Source: a virus
Strand: one strand, 5' to 3'
DNA: 43,704 nucleotides
Virus record (IMG/VR): IMGVR_UViG_3300042541_001286
Span: 1-43,704 of that record
Shown here: in pieces, positions 30,772 to 39,428 of the stretch
Layout: every line of letters starts with the position of its first letter
Position numbering within the stretch: the stretch's first letter is position 1
Made by a program: the position numbers and the translations under genes
The notes under the pieces: model-generated
What the model was told of the DNA's origin: nothing
The model's input: the letters and a program-made list of their open reading frames with translations, nothing else
Database searches by the model: none

Positions 30772-32274
30772 TTATTTATCATCGGTAGGTAGTGGCATTG
30801 ACATTATTCTGTAATCAAACTTTTCTTTTTTATAAATTTTGATTCGTTCTTCGAAATGCCTATAAACATGGTTTTTATAAGACATGTAACAAAGGTCATC
30901 AACGATATCATAAACTTTCAAAGTTTTCTTTTTAGCAGATACTCGTAGACCTCTACCAATACTCTGTAGTAAACGAATTACAGATTTAGTAGGAGAGGCG
31001 AGTATAAGATTATCAATGTTGACAATGTTAATGCCAGTACTAGTAGTACCGTAACTCGCAACCAATATGGCATTAGTTTGTGTATCCACGATACGGCGAA
31101 TAGATTCTCTTGCTTCACTTTCTGTTTTTCCGTGAATAAGATATACCTTCTTATCTGTTCCTGCTGCTTCAATGAGAGCGTGGAGAGGTTTCCCGTGTCC
31201 TTCGACGTAATTGAAGAGGATGAGTGTGTTGCCTTTGGTGTGAATTGCGAGTTCTTTGACAAATTCATTCCTCCTACTATTACTTATTATAGCCTTGATT
31301 TCATCAGGATATTTTTGCTTCTTCATATCCTGCTTCTCTTGATCTGTATACTTCAATACAATACAGTCAACAGCAAGAGTAGCAAGCAATCCCTTGTTCA
31401 TAAGGTTCTTTGTATGAATAAATTGTACAGCAGGTCCTAGAATTCCTTCTATGCTTAAACGATGTGCTTGTGCTTGATCTAGTGTGCCCGTAGTGCCAAT
31501 ACGAAACCATGCTTTAGTTAACTTCTGACCAATTAGATTAATTGATTCTGCCTTGGCTTGGTGACATTCATCAAAGAAGATAGCGTCAAACTGATCAAAC
31601 CATTCTCTGGGCAACTTGTATATAGATTGCCAAGTAGAAACGATTACTTGTTTGTTAGTGTCTTTTTCAAGCCCTGCACTAATTTTATGAATATATTTTC
31701 TTGATAGCCAGGAAGGATCTGCCTTTGAGTAATCAAAGAAGTCGGTTTCCATCTGTGTAACCAGCCCTACCGTTGGAACCAAAACTAAAATCTTTCTGTC
31801 TGATTTTATTACGGATAGCAGATAGCGGAGCAAGACGTAGATTATTAAACTTTTTCCAGAACCTGTCGGAGATATTATTACACACCTGTGAGCGTTGATA
31901 GCGTGAAGAATTGCTTGGCTTTGGTGGGGGTGCATTTTGACCCGCTGCTTCTTTACAGAAACTTTCAGTGTCTCGTAGAAGTCCAGTAGTTTCTCCTCCG
32001 TTATGCATAGGGGATTCCTGCTCTCTTTAATGTTTAAAGTATATTGACGATCTTTACAAAACTTACTCAGGTAAGATTTAAGACCTCTTGGTAGGGTTGA
32101 AGATAGAATATCAAATAATCGTATCTTACCATCCCATATACGCCGTTTAAACAATGGCATATACTCAGCACCGGGAATCATGAACGAGAAATAATCTCTC
32201 AGTTCTTGTTTAACGCCCTTTTCTGTTTTTATATAGTAACGAACTTCGTCTACAGATTCAACTTCTACATCCAC
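30772..32274 (-). CDS. uvsW: UvsW-type RNA-DNA helicase
   Basis: 500 residues (T4 UvsW is 503). This SF2 helicase unwinds R-loops and branched DNA and helps switch replication to the recombination-dependent mode. Motifs are Walker A SPTGSGKS (135-142), DECH (235-238), GTTGT (260-264) and QSIGRGLR (437-444). The N-terminus aligns with T4 at the shared RDYFSF/RDFFSF and WDGKIRLFD blocks, which fixes the GTG at 32274 as the start. A stop codon (TGA) lies immediately upstream, so no earlier in-frame start exists. The late octamer CATAAATA ends 4 nt before the GTG, so the mRNA is leaderless. T4 uvsW is also a late gene. Confidence 0.95.
   Translation of the reverse strand: MDVEVESVDEVRYYIKTEKGVKQELRDYFSFMIPGAEYMPLFKRRIWDGKIRLFDILSSTLPRGLKSYLSKFCKDRQYTLNIKESRNPLCITEEKLLDFYETLKVSVKKQRVKMHPHQSQAILHAINAHRCVIISPTGSGKSLIIYVLLRYLLSVIKSDRKILVLVPTVGLVTQMETDFFDYSKADPSWLSRKYIHKISAGLEKDTNKQVIVSTWQSIYKLPREWFDQFDAIFFDECHQAKAESINLIGQKLTKAWFRIGTTGTLDQAQAHRLSIEGILGPAVQFIHTKNLMNKGLLATLAVDCIVLKYTDQEKQDMKKQKYPDEIKAIISNSRRNEFVKELAIHTKGNTLILFNYVEGHGKPLHALIEAAGTDKKVYLIHGKTESEARESIRRIVDTQTNAILVASYGTTSTGINIVNIDNLILASPTKSVIRLLQSIGRGLRVSAKKKTLKVYDIVDDLCYMSYKNHVYRHFEERIKIYKKEKFDYRIMSMPLPTDDK
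30773..30780 (-). promoter_or_regulatory. Late promoter GATAAATA (minus strand)
   Basis: The minus strand reads GATAAATA, 16 nt before the ATG at 30756, with AGGAGGG in between. It overlaps the stop codon of uvsW, so the Sm-like gene is transcribed independently late in infection. Confidence 0.6.
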
Positions 32275-32278
32275 TCAA

Positions 32279-32286
32279 TATTTATG
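32279..32286 (-). promoter_or_regulatory. Late promoter CATAAATA (minus strand)
   Basis: The minus strand reads CATAAATA, then TTGA, then the uvsW GTG. The 4-nt gap means that transcription starts at or just inside the start codon. Predicted leaderless. Confidence 0.75.
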
Positions 32287-32292
32287 GTAAGA

Positions 32293-32730
32293 TTAGACGA
32301 TACCCTGAGTCATCTTAAACCACTCAATAGCGGACTTAATAGAGAAGTTTCTATTATTGAGAACTTTTAAAAATTCTTCAACCATCTTCACCTTAACTTC
32401 AATGACAGCAATCTTTAATTTTAGTTCAATAATCTTAGGATCTGCCTCTATAAACTTTTCTACATCAGTCTTGAGTAGAGTAAGTCCATTTGGATCCTCC
32501 CCCCAGGCTTCCAACTCTTCACGACTAGCCTTACCCGTGAAGATTTTCCACTTACGAAGTTTAAGAATTGCCAAATCATTTACCTGCTTACATAGAATTA
32601 GTTTAAAATCGGCATGAAGGCATAGGTACTTACTATGCAGTTGAGGAGTTCTAATAGCCTCATTTCCCAATTCTGAGGAGTCAACAGAAGCGTCTTTGGC
32701 AATATTGAGTTTAAGGTCTTCTAGATTCAT
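32293..32730 (-). CDS. uvsY: UvsY recombination mediator
   Basis: 145 residues (T4 UvsY is 137). UvsY loads UvsX recombinase onto gp32-coated single-stranded DNA. Family blocks are seen: IRTPQLHSKYLCLHADFKL (residues about 26-44), then LRKWKIFTGKASREELEAWG (about 58-77) and the C-terminal IEWFKMTQGIV, preceded by a VLNNRNFSIKSA stretch. The order uvsY then uvsW on the same strand matches T4. The start ATG is 6 nt after a -10 box and has no Shine-Dalgarno, so the transcript is expected to be leaderless. Expressed early, unlike uvsW, which has its own late octamer. Confidence 0.85.
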   Translation of the reverse strand: MNLEDLKLNIAKDASVDSSELGNEAIRTPQLHSKYLCLHADFKLILCKQVNDLAILKLRKWKIFTGKASREELEAWGEDPNGLTLLKTDVEKFIEADPKIIELKLKIAVIEVKVKMVEEFLKVLNNRNFSIKSAIEWFKMTQGIV

Positions 32731-32736
32731 AACGAC

Positions 32737-32764
32737 AGTATAATATAAGTCAAGAAAATGTCAA
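32737..32764 (-). promoter_or_regulatory. Early promoter TTGACA-16-TATACT (minus strand)
   Basis: On the minus strand, TTGACA (32764-32759), a 16-bp spacer and TATACT (32742-32737) are followed by 6 nt and the uvsY ATG. Transcription should start at the A of the ATG. Confidence 0.75.
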
Positions 32765-32773
32765 CTAAATAAC

Positions 32774-32801
32774 TTGACATCTTTATAAGTTGTATTATAT
32801 T
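32774..32801 (+). promoter_or_regulatory. Early promoter TTGACA-16-TATATT for the glycan cassette
   Basis: TTGACA at 32774-32779, a 16-bp spacer and TATATT at 32796-32801. GAGG follows 6 nt before the ATG at 32816. The -35 boxes of this promoter and the uvsY promoter are back to back, 9 bp apart. It is the only early-type promoter seen before the 13-gene cassette. Confidence 0.7.
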
Positions 32802-32815
32802 TAACATGAGGTTAC

Positions 32816-33430
32816 ATGATTCCAAAAATTATTCATCAAATTTGGGTTGGCGATCAATCTAAACGCCCAGACTCACTTATACAAACATGGATTGATAAAA
32901 ATCCATCATGGCAACATAAATTGTGGACTGATGATAATCTTCCAGAATTAATTTGTAAAAAACAATTTGATGAATGCCCATCTTTACCAGGAAAAGCAGA
33001 TATACTGCGATACCAACTTTTATATGAAGAGGGTGGATTTTTTATTGATGCTGATTCTGAATGCATTACTCCATTAGATGATTGTTTAACAAACAATCAT
33101 TGTTTTTGCTGTTGGGAAAATGAAAATGTTAGAAGAGGTCTTATGGCTAATGGATATTTGGCTTCAGAAAAAGGATGTGAGTTGATGAAAACTATTATGG
33201 ATAGGATTAGTCAATATCCACACATGAATTATCCACCATTGAGTACATGGGAAGTTACTGGACCACTTCTTCTTACTGATACTGCTTATCAAACAAAATA
33301 TCCTATAACTGTATATCCAAGTTGGTATTTTATACCAAAACACTATTCGGGGATAGAATATCAAGGTTCAGGAAAAATTTACGCAAAACAATATTGGGGA
33401 ACCACTCCAAACAGTGGTTATGATTATTAA
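32816..33430 (+). CDS. GT32-type glycosyltransferase
   Basis: 204 residues. The start MIPKIIHQIWVGD is the classic opening of DXD-sugar glycosyltransferases (GT32, Gly_transf_sug). Then come WQHKLWTDDN (residues 32-41), LPGKADILRYQLLYEEGGFF (57-76) and the DAD motif at 78-80, where Mn/nucleotide-sugar binding occurs. It is the first gene of the cassette, preceded by GAGG and an early promoter. It probably transfers one sugar from a nucleotide sugar; the donor and acceptor cannot be told. The stop overlaps the next start by one base (TAATGG). Confidence 0.85.
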   Translation: MIPKIIHQIWVGDQSKRPDSLIQTWIDKNPSWQHKLWTDDNLPELICKKQFDECPSLPGKADILRYQLLYEEGGFFIDADSECITPLDDCLTNNHCFCCWENENVRRGLMANGYLASEKGCELMKTIMDRISQYPHMNYPPLSTWEVTGPLLLTDTAYQTKYPITVYPSWYFIPKHYSGIEYQGSGKIYAKQYWGTTPNSGYDY

Positions 33431-34185
33431 TGGAAACAGTTTCAATCGTTTTAAATTCATATCGTAGAACAAGATGGTTTGCTGAACAACATCAAGCTAT
33501 AAAAAATCAATCAGTGCCAATCAATGAAGTATTTGTTTGGCAGAACAAATCTGATTCTACACCTATAGAACAATCTAAAAAAGATGAAGTTATTTTTGTT
33601 GATTGTAATCAAAATTTGGGTGTATGGGCAAGATTTGCATTGGCTTTAAATTGTCGATCAGATTATATTGCAATTTTTGATGATGATACAATACCAGGAA
33701 CCAAATGGATTGAAAATTGCCTTAACACATATAAAACTCATCCAGGATTACTTGGAACAGTTGGTGTAATTTTTGGTGACAAATATTACACTTGGAATAA
33801 AGTAGAACGTTTAGGTTGGTGTAAACCAAATGAAACAGTCGAAAAGGTTGATATAGTAGGACATTGTTGGTTTTTTCATAGAGATCTTCTTCCTGTTTTT
33901 TGGAGAGAACTTCCACCAACAAACCAATTTCCAATAGTTGGTGAAGACATTCACTTTGCTAAAATGATACAAAAATATACCAATCAAGGTGTATATGTTC
34001 CACCACATCCAAAAGATGATTTAGAAATGTGGGGCAGCATAAAAGGTGAACCATATGGTCATAGCCCAGAAGGAATTTCTATGAATCTATATCAAGTTGG
34101 AAACATGAAATTGGGTGGAGGGCAAATGATGGCTATGGAACTTTCAAAGTCCGTTGACAACGGATTTAAATTATTAAGAGCATAA
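33430..34185 (+). CDS. GT2-like (GT-A) glycosyltransferase
   Basis: 251 residues. The N-terminal VSIVLNSYRRTRWF (4-17) and DYIAIFDDDTIPG (78-90) with the FDDD metal-binding motif are those of GT-A family 2 enzymes. A later GEDIHFAKMIQKY matches the catalytic-base/helix region (E/D-D-x-x-F), and Gly-rich MKLGGGQMMAMEL follows. The end is short. It overlaps the previous stop and precedes wecB with one base between the genes. It probably acts in glycan chain assembly; the sugar is unknown. No membrane segment is visible. Confidence 0.75.
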   Translation: METVSIVLNSYRRTRWFAEQHQAIKNQSVPINEVFVWQNKSDSTPIEQSKKDEVIFVDCNQNLGVWARFALALNCRSDYIAIFDDDTIPGTKWIENCLNTYKTHPGLLGTVGVIFGDKYYTWNKVERLGWCKPNETVEKVDIVGHCWFFHRDLLPVFWRELPPTNQFPIVGEDIHFAKMIQKYTNQGVYVPPHPKDDLEMWGSIKGEPYGHSPEGISMNLYQVGNMKLGGGQMMAMELSKSVDNGFKLLRA

Positions 34186-34186
34186 A

Positions 34187-35182
34187 ATGATATCTGTTTT
34201 TTATGGAACTAGACCAGAATATATAAAACTGTATAAACTTTATACAGAAATGAAAATTGCAAATTTTGATTGTGAACTAGTAAAAGTAAATCAACATACC
34301 ACGTTAATTGAAGATTGTTATTTTGATAGATTAGTAGATATATTAAATACTGACAATAATAGACTAAATTCAATTGTTCAACAAACTTTAAACAGTAAAT
34401 TATTTCTATCTACTACAACGCACGTGATTGTACAGGGTGATACAGCAACGAGTTTTGGTATATCATTAAACGCGTTTCACAACAAGATAAAGTTAATTCA
34501 CATAGAAGCTGGGCTAAGAACTTGGGATAAAGAAAATCCATATCCAGAAGAAACATACAGGAGATGTATTTCCAATATGGCTGATGTACATTTTTGTGTT
34601 TCAGAGTTAAATAAACAAGTTTTACAGAATGAAAAAGTAAACGGAACAATACATGTTGTTGGAAATACTGTTTTAGATAATTTGGATAATGAAAATGTAT
34701 TTTACGGAAATACCGTTCCCATAACTCTACACAGAAGAGAAAATAAAGACAGAATTGAAAAGGTATTAAAAGCAATAGATGATGTGGCTTTAAATTTTAA
34801 ACATTTAAATTTTGTATATGTAACACACCCATCTGTAACTATTGCTAATGTGTTTAATAATATTTCTGTAATATCTCCACAACCTTATTCAAACATGATA
34901 AATTTGTTAAAACAATCCAAGTTTATTATAACTGACAGCGGTGGTATTCAAGAAGAAGCATCTTTTTTCAAAAAAAGAACAATAGTTGTGAGAAAAGAAA
35001 CAGAAAGAAAAGAAGGTCTGGGAACATTTTCTGTTTTGGCATTTGAACCAATATACATATCAGAATGCATCAGAGACTTTGATAAATACTACGAAGTAAG
35101 TGAAACTTGTCCATATGGCGATGGTAGAGCCGTGGAAAAGATTATTAAAACGTTGAAGCAATATATAAATGAAATTATTTAA
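34187..35182 (+). CDS. wecB: UDP-N-acetylglucosamine 2-epimerase (WecB-like)
   Basis: 331 residues, a little shorter than typical WecB (about 375). It interconverts UDP-GlcNAc and UDP-ManNAc, a precursor for ManNAc-containing glycans. The whole signature set is there: YGTRPEYIK (residues 6-14), VQGDTATSF (82-90), HIEAGLRT (105-112), PEETYRR (120-126), LHRREN (181-186), TDSGGIQEEASFF (249-261) and VRKETERKEG (268-277). The stop at 35182 overlaps the next gene by 14 nt. It most likely supplies an activated sugar to the glycosyltransferases in the same cassette. Confidence 0.9.
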   Translation: MISVFYGTRPEYIKLYKLYTEMKIANFDCELVKVNQHTTLIEDCYFDRLVDILNTDNNRLNSIVQQTLNSKLFLSTTTHVIVQGDTATSFGISLNAFHNKIKLIHIEAGLRTWDKENPYPEETYRRCISNMADVHFCVSELNKQVLQNEKVNGTIHVVGNTVLDNLDNENVFYGNTVPITLHRRENKDRIEKVLKAIDDVALNFKHLNFVYVTHPSVTIANVFNNISVISPQPYSNMINLLKQSKFIITDSGGIQEEASFFKKRTIVVRKETERKEGLGTFSVLAFEPIYISECIRDFDKYYEVSETCPYGDGRAVEKIIKTLKQYINEII

Positions 35183-35864
35183 AAACGAAATTGAAAAACT
35201 ATTTACACGATTGATTTCCAAAAAACCATTTGCATTTAGTAAATATGCTGATGGCGAATGGATGGCAATGAATCAGGTCCCGGTATTTAATGGTGAGTTT
35301 AAAGCAGATTCATCAGAAAAAACTTTAAAATCAATTGAACTTTTGAGAGAATCATTTGTTTACAGAGATCCAAATTATTTTGTAGGGATTAGCTGCCCAT
35401 GTTGTCAAGGTCAAGCACATCAGCAAATGAAAATGATTTCTGGTCAAGATGAGGAAAATCTTACATATGCAAACATATTTGTAAACTCAAATTACCAATT
35501 TTATAAAGATAACTTTATTCCAGCATATAAAAATTGGAATGTTAATTTAGTAGCAAATGAAAACTCTGATATATCAAAGTTGCCTTTTGATGTAAGACGT
35601 TTTTATCCAATCAAAGTAAATGCATGGGTAGAAAATCTTGATTTAATTGAACAATTAAAAGATCTCAATACTGAAGGTGAATTATATTTATTTGCCGCAG
35701 GACCTTTTGGTAATATATTAACATATAAAATGTGGCAACATAATAAAAAGAATACGTATATGGATATTGGATCTACTTTAAATCCTTGGCTTGGTTTTGA
35801 AGGATTTAAACGTGGTTATTTACACGGTTCAGAAGATTTAAACAAGGTTTGTGTTTGGAGTTAA
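35169..35864 (+). CDS. GT-D-type glycosyltransferase (DUF1792-like)
   Basis: 231 residues. The N-terminal FAFSKYADGEWMAMNQV (residues 21-37) is the hallmark of the GT-D family (pattern ....RyGDGE.......), and the C-terminal AAGPFGNILTYKMWQHNKKN followed by DIGSTLN (about 176-203) fits it. A CPCCQGQAH segment (77-85) has extra Cys. Glycosyltransferases of this fold add sugars to protein-linked glycans in Gram-positive bacteria. The target here is unknown. Its last bases form the first unit of a 14-bp tandem repeat at the junction to the next gene. Confidence 0.65.
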   Translation: MKLFKNEIEKLFTRLISKKPFAFSKYADGEWMAMNQVPVFNGEFKADSSEKTLKSIELLRESFVYRDPNYFVGISCPCCQGQAHQQMKMISGQDEENLTYANIFVNSNYQFYKDNFIPAYKNWNVNLVANENSDISKLPFDVRRFYPIKVNAWVENLDLIEQLKDLNTEGELYLFAAGPFGNILTYKMWQHNKKNTYMDIGSTLNPWLGFEGFKRGYLHGSEDLNKVCVWS

Positions 35865-35883
35865 AAATATGGAGTTAAAAATA
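35856..35883 (+). repeat. 14-bp tandem duplication across a gene junction
   Basis: TGGAGTTAAAAATA occurs twice in a row (35856-35869 and 35870-35883), followed by TGGA. The first copy holds the stop codon of the GT-D gene. The second copy provides GGAG and runs into the ATG of the methyltransferase gene at 35883, so the copy created or preserved its ribosome site. Confidence 0.85.
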
Positions 35884-36500
35884 TGGACTTAATATATTCA
35901 AATCATTTGGGACACTATAGTATTCCTGAAGAAATTAAAAAAGAAACTTGTGTCGATATTGGAGCAAATGCAGGATGTTTTACAAAAATTGCACAAAAAA
36001 TATTTACCAAAGTTCATTCATATGAACCTAATATTATTTTAAGTCAAAATCTACAAAATAAAAATTATCCAAATGTCACTGTTTTTAATGAGGCTGTTGG
36101 AAATGAAAAGAAAAAAAATGTCAAACTCTTAGCACACACTAATAATGATGCTGGTTCGTGTGCGATAGAACAAACAATTGACAGCGTAATTGAAATTAAA
36201 AATCATTGGAGTGATACGCTAGTAAACACTGTAGACATGATTGACATAGAAACAGTAATTGAAAGAATTGGTGGTCACATAGATTATCTTAAAGTCGATT
36301 GTGAAAATTCTGAATTTTTAATTTTTAATGACAAGAATTTGTCACAAATTTTAACTATAGCAATTGAATTGCATCATCACATGGGTGAAAAAAATTGGTA
36401 TATTTTAAAATCACACGTAGACAAAACACATTTAGGTTTTCCTGATTATCCCGGATACGATTCAAGAAACATTGAATGTATATTAACAAAACGATCATGA
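35883..36500 (+). CDS. FkbM-family methyltransferase
   Basis: 205 residues. SAM-binding motif CVDIGANAGCFTKIA (residues 23-37), then KVHSYEPN (45-52), AVGNEK and DYLKVDCENSEFLIF (about 135-149), the standard FkbM (Methyltransf_21) layout. It probably methylates a sugar hydroxyl. Translation starts from GGAG in the 14-bp duplicate. The end overlaps the next start (ATGA at 36497-36500). One of four methyltransferase-like genes in the cassette. Substrate unknown. Confidence 0.8.
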   Translation: MDLIYSNHLGHYSIPEEIKKETCVDIGANAGCFTKIAQKIFTKVHSYEPNIILSQNLQNKNYPNVTVFNEAVGNEKKKNVKLLAHTNNDAGSCAIEQTIDSVIEIKNHWSDTLVNTVDMIDIETVIERIGGHIDYLKVDCENSEFLIFNDKNLSQILTIAIELHHHMGEKNWYILKSHVDKTHLGFPDYPGYDSRNIECILTKRS

Positions 36501-37219
36501 ACGATATAACCATATTTACATATACACACAGCAACTGCAAAGATTTGTGGCCTACATACTTTGATTTATTGAATCATTATGCTCCAGATATAAAAAGCAT
36601 TGTGGCCTCAAATGAGGTATCCAACGATTATCATGGACATAAATTTTTTAAATATGAAGACAAACATTATTGCCACGAATTAGTAGACATCATAAACCAA
36701 AATGTTCAAACTGAATATTTTATATACATGCAAGAAGATTTTTTTCTTTATGGTTCGCCAAATTGGGAAAAAATTAAAAAGTATGTAAATATTATGAAAT
36801 CAAAAGAAGTTGATTTCATTCGTTTAATAAAATGTGGTCATGTAACAGAATTAAATTTTGAAGATGATTTATTTTACATCAAGGTTCCCGCTGGTCCTTA
36901 CTGGTCAGTAAATTCCTATTCCATGCAACCGACAATATGGAATAAAGATAGATTTTGTGAATTTTATAAACAAGCAAATTGGCATGCTTTTAAAGAAAAT
37001 CCAATTTACATTGATGCTTTAAATAAAACAAACATTTTAGGTCTTTACGCATACAACAACGAACCCAAAAGAGGAATGACGCATTACGATTCCTCTGTAT
37101 TTCCATACATTGCCACGGCTTTAGTTTGTGGTAAATGGAATGTTGGTGAATATCCAACCGAACTAAATCCAATACTAAACAAATACAACATAGATGTCAA
37201 TTTAAGAGGTGTGATGTAA
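36497..37219 (+). CDS. Glycosyltransferase-like protein (GT-A type, unassigned family)
   Basis: 240 residues from the ATG at 36497, which overlaps the previous stop; an in-frame ATG 21 bases upstream is less likely. The N-terminus DITIFTYTHSNCKDLWPTYF (3-22) and the later YFIYMQEDFFLYGSPNWEKI (about 75-94), with a QEDF in the DxD place, are those of GT-A enzymes acting on glycans. The following AGPYWSVNSYSMQPTIWNKD fits an acceptor loop (a Met/Trp-rich region). It is typical of small glycosyltransferase-like genes in phage and surface-sugar clusters. The reaction is inferred. Confidence 0.6.
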   Translation: MNDITIFTYTHSNCKDLWPTYFDLLNHYAPDIKSIVASNEVSNDYHGHKFFKYEDKHYCHELVDIINQNVQTEYFIYMQEDFFLYGSPNWEKIKKYVNIMKSKEVDFIRLIKCGHVTELNFEDDLFYIKVPAGPYWSVNSYSMQPTIWNKDRFCEFYKQANWHAFKENPIYIDALNKTNILGLYAYNNEPKRGMTHYDSSVFPYIATALVCGKWNVGEYPTELNPILNKYNIDVNLRGVM

Positions 37220-37220
37220 T

Positions 37221-37895
37221 ATGACAAAAATATGTGTCTGTTTTTATACTAATCACAAATTTAGATCTAGAGAAAGTTTGTTGAATGATTATTACTCCAA
37301 AAACTCTTTTGATGTTTTTTCTTTTAGATCGGAAGACATAAGACAAAGTGATTTTTATGAAAAAAACAAAGAAGTGATGGACTGTGAAACTGGAGATGGT
37401 TATTGGCTATGGAAACCAAAAATAATTTTAGATTGTATGTTAAACTTAAATGATAATGACGTTGTTGTTTATACTGATGCAGGGGATCTTCTAGATATTA
37501 CATACAATGATATTTTAGAATTTTCTAAAACAAATGATTATTACTTTACAAATTGGGGTGGTTCACGGTGGCCTCAAAAAATTTGTACAAAGCGAGATTG
37601 TTTCCTATTGATGGATTGTGATTATCCAAAATACCACGAAGCATCTCAGATGGAGGCAGGATTTTTAATTTTGAAAAAAACAGAAAAAAACATTGAACTA
37701 CTAAATGAATATTTGCACTATTGCTCCATTAAAGATATTGTAAGCAATGAATCAAATAAATTTGGAACAAATTTTGAAAACTGGCAGTTTCACAGGAATG
37801 ATCAAAGTATTTTAACCAACTTACTGGTAAAACACAATTACACTTTTAATACTTGTTTTGATAATAGAATAAGAAATAATATATATAAACCATGA
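37221..37895 (+). CDS. Glycosyltransferase-like protein with GDGYWLWKP motif
   Basis: 224 residues. The GDGYWLWKPKIILDCM stretch (residues 58-73) and DVVVYTDAGDLLDIT (79-93), with an acidic D-x-G-D motif, are typical of a family of small GT-A-type enzymes in bacterial glycan clusters (pattern r.yGYW.WKp......l......v.Y.DaG). SQMEAGFLILKKTEKN (about 142-157) follows, as expected. The ATG is one base after the previous stop. Which sugar it moves is unknown. It overlaps the next gene by ATGA. Confidence 0.65.
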   Translation: MTKICVCFYTNHKFRSRESLLNDYYSKNSFDVFSFRSEDIRQSDFYEKNKEVMDCETGDGYWLWKPKIILDCMLNLNDNDVVVYTDAGDLLDITYNDILEFSKTNDYYFTNWGGSRWPQKICTKRDCFLLMDCDYPKYHEASQMEAGFLILKKTEKNIELLNEYLHYCSIKDIVSNESNKFGTNFENWQFHRNDQSILTNLLVKHNYTFNTCFDNRIRNNIYKP

Positions 37896-38653
37896 AAATT
37901 ATTGCATTAAATTACAACTACAATCTTGATAAAATGTCCGAAATTGGTAGAAAGTGGGCATACGATGTATATAAAAATTATGATTTCATAATGGATTATT
38001 CTGCAGCATCTTATGCCACGTTCATAGATAAAAATGTCGATAAACTTTTACATCTATATACTGATAATGTGAAAATGATGAAAGAAAAAATGTCAAAATA
38101 TAATATCGACCAAGACCGAATAAACTACATTGATTATTCAGTTGAATTAAAAAAATACACAAATGAATTGAAGTATAGTTTTACCGTTTTAAATGATTTT
38201 ATTAACTATGCAAAATCCCAAACAGAATATACAATCAAAATTGACAATGACTTGATTTTTTATTCAGCATTACCGCAAATAGATGAAGAATCAGTTTGTG
38301 TTTGGAAATATGAAAGAATTGTAAGAGATGGTGATCCAAGATGGGGAGAAATAAAAATTTGCAAAAACGTTTTGAACGATACTAATTTTAAAATTTTTAA
38401 TTTAGGGATTTTTGGATTACCTCCAAATTATGAAATAGACGAAGCAAAACAAGTAATGGATGACATGATTGATGTGGATATATCAGATGTTACAGATGTT
38501 GATTCTAAAGTTTACCATTGCTGCGAACAAACAGCCAACAATTGGATTTTTTATAAAAATCAATACAAGGTCACAGAATTATATCACTGCGTAGATCATT
38601 TATTTGATAGAAAAGGTTTGTGCATTGAGAAAGCTAGGTATCTTCTAAAATGA
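37892..38653 (+). CDS. Putative glycosyltransferase, DxD-containing, unassigned
   Basis: 253 residues, starting MKIIALNYNYNLDKMSEIG. Residues about 112-122 contain YTIKIDNDLIF, with a D-N-D metal-binding-type motif, followed by strands and VCVWKYERIVRDGDPRW. This fits GT-A-like folds, but I do not recognise the family. The place in the middle of a glycosyltransferase row and overlaps (ATGA) at both ends support the call. It has several Cys near its C-terminus (HCCEQ, HCVDH). It could instead be a modifying enzyme without transferase activity. Confidence 0.5.
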   Translation: MKIIALNYNYNLDKMSEIGRKWAYDVYKNYDFIMDYSAASYATFIDKNVDKLLHLYTDNVKMMKEKMSKYNIDQDRINYIDYSVELKKYTNELKYSFTVLNDFINYAKSQTEYTIKIDNDLIFYSALPQIDEESVCVWKYERIVRDGDPRWGEIKICKNVLNDTNFKIFNLGIFGLPPNYEIDEAKQVMDDMIDVDISDVTDVDSKVYHCCEQTANNWIFYKNQYKVTELYHCVDHLFDRKGLCIEKARYLLK

Positions 38654-39423
38654 AAACGAGCGCACTATTAACAATACACAACAAAGAGAATTTGGCCGAG
38701 ATGGTGTGCCAGAATCTTGTTAATAATTTGTCTGAACTCAATGATCAAATTATTGTTGTTTTTGATGGTTGTACAGACAACAGTGAATTCATAATCAAAA
38801 AGGTATTAACCTCAGTAAAAAATAAAAAAATAGATTACGTCTATACTGATAATGTTTTTGAAACAAAAGCAAATAATGCAGGACTTAAAGTAGTTCAAAA
38901 TAATTTTGTTGTATTGTTGCAAGATGATATGGTAGTTAATGAAAAAGATTTTGATAAACGGATGTTACGTCCTTTTGTTGAATTTGATGATGTATTTGCT
39001 GTAACTTCATTTGTTGCCCATAATAACATCTATAATGAGTCAACTAAACAAATCAATTATATTGATGTTGCATCAAAATCAGATTCTTCAAGGGATATAT
39101 TCTATGCAAGAGAATATGGAAACAGAGGCCCGTTGATGTATAATTACAACGATGTTTTGAAATTAAATTTTTTAGATGAATATTTTGCTCCACAAAACTA
39201 TGATGACATGGACATATCAATGAGAGCATTTAAAGAGCTTGGAAAGGTTTCTGGATTGTATTTGATTGATTATACATCGGACCCCAACTGGGGAACTACA
39301 AGACAAAAAAATCAATCTCTACACAGCAATTTGGTATACGTGAACGCCGCCAAAATATTGGAAAAGCATAAGGATTTATTGTACGGTAAAAAATTTGTTG
39401 AAAACAGGAAATTAAAGAGTTAA
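38650..39423 (+). CDS. GT2-family glycosyltransferase
   Basis: 257 residues. KTSALLTIHNKENLAEMV (2-19), IIVVFDGCTDNS (34-45) and FVVLLQDDMVVNEKDF (about 86-101) are the GT2 signature (open-ended I..yN........n.l..q......iivvdDgStD...........vl.LddD). The DD at 92-93 fits metal binding. PQNYDDMDISMRAFKELG (about 181-198) is the usual late D-D motif. It likely transfers a hexose in the glycan. The start overlaps the previous stop by ATGA. Confidence 0.8.
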   Translation: MKTSALLTIHNKENLAEMVCQNLVNNLSELNDQIIVVFDGCTDNSEFIIKKVLTSVKNKKIDYVYTDNVFETKANNAGLKVVQNNFVVLLQDDMVVNEKDFDKRMLRPFVEFDDVFAVTSFVAHNNIYNESTKQINYIDVASKSDSSRDIFYAREYGNRGPLMYNYNDVLKLNFLDEYFAPQNYDDMDISMRAFKELGKVSGLYLIDYTSDPNWGTTRQKNQSLHSNLVYVNAAKILEKHKDLLYGKKFVENRKLKS

Positions 39424-39428
39424 TAACC

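Noticed and set aside
31078-31440. 120-codon plus-strand ORF inside uvsW
   Set aside because: Shadow of uvsW; the helicase motifs on the other strand are complete.
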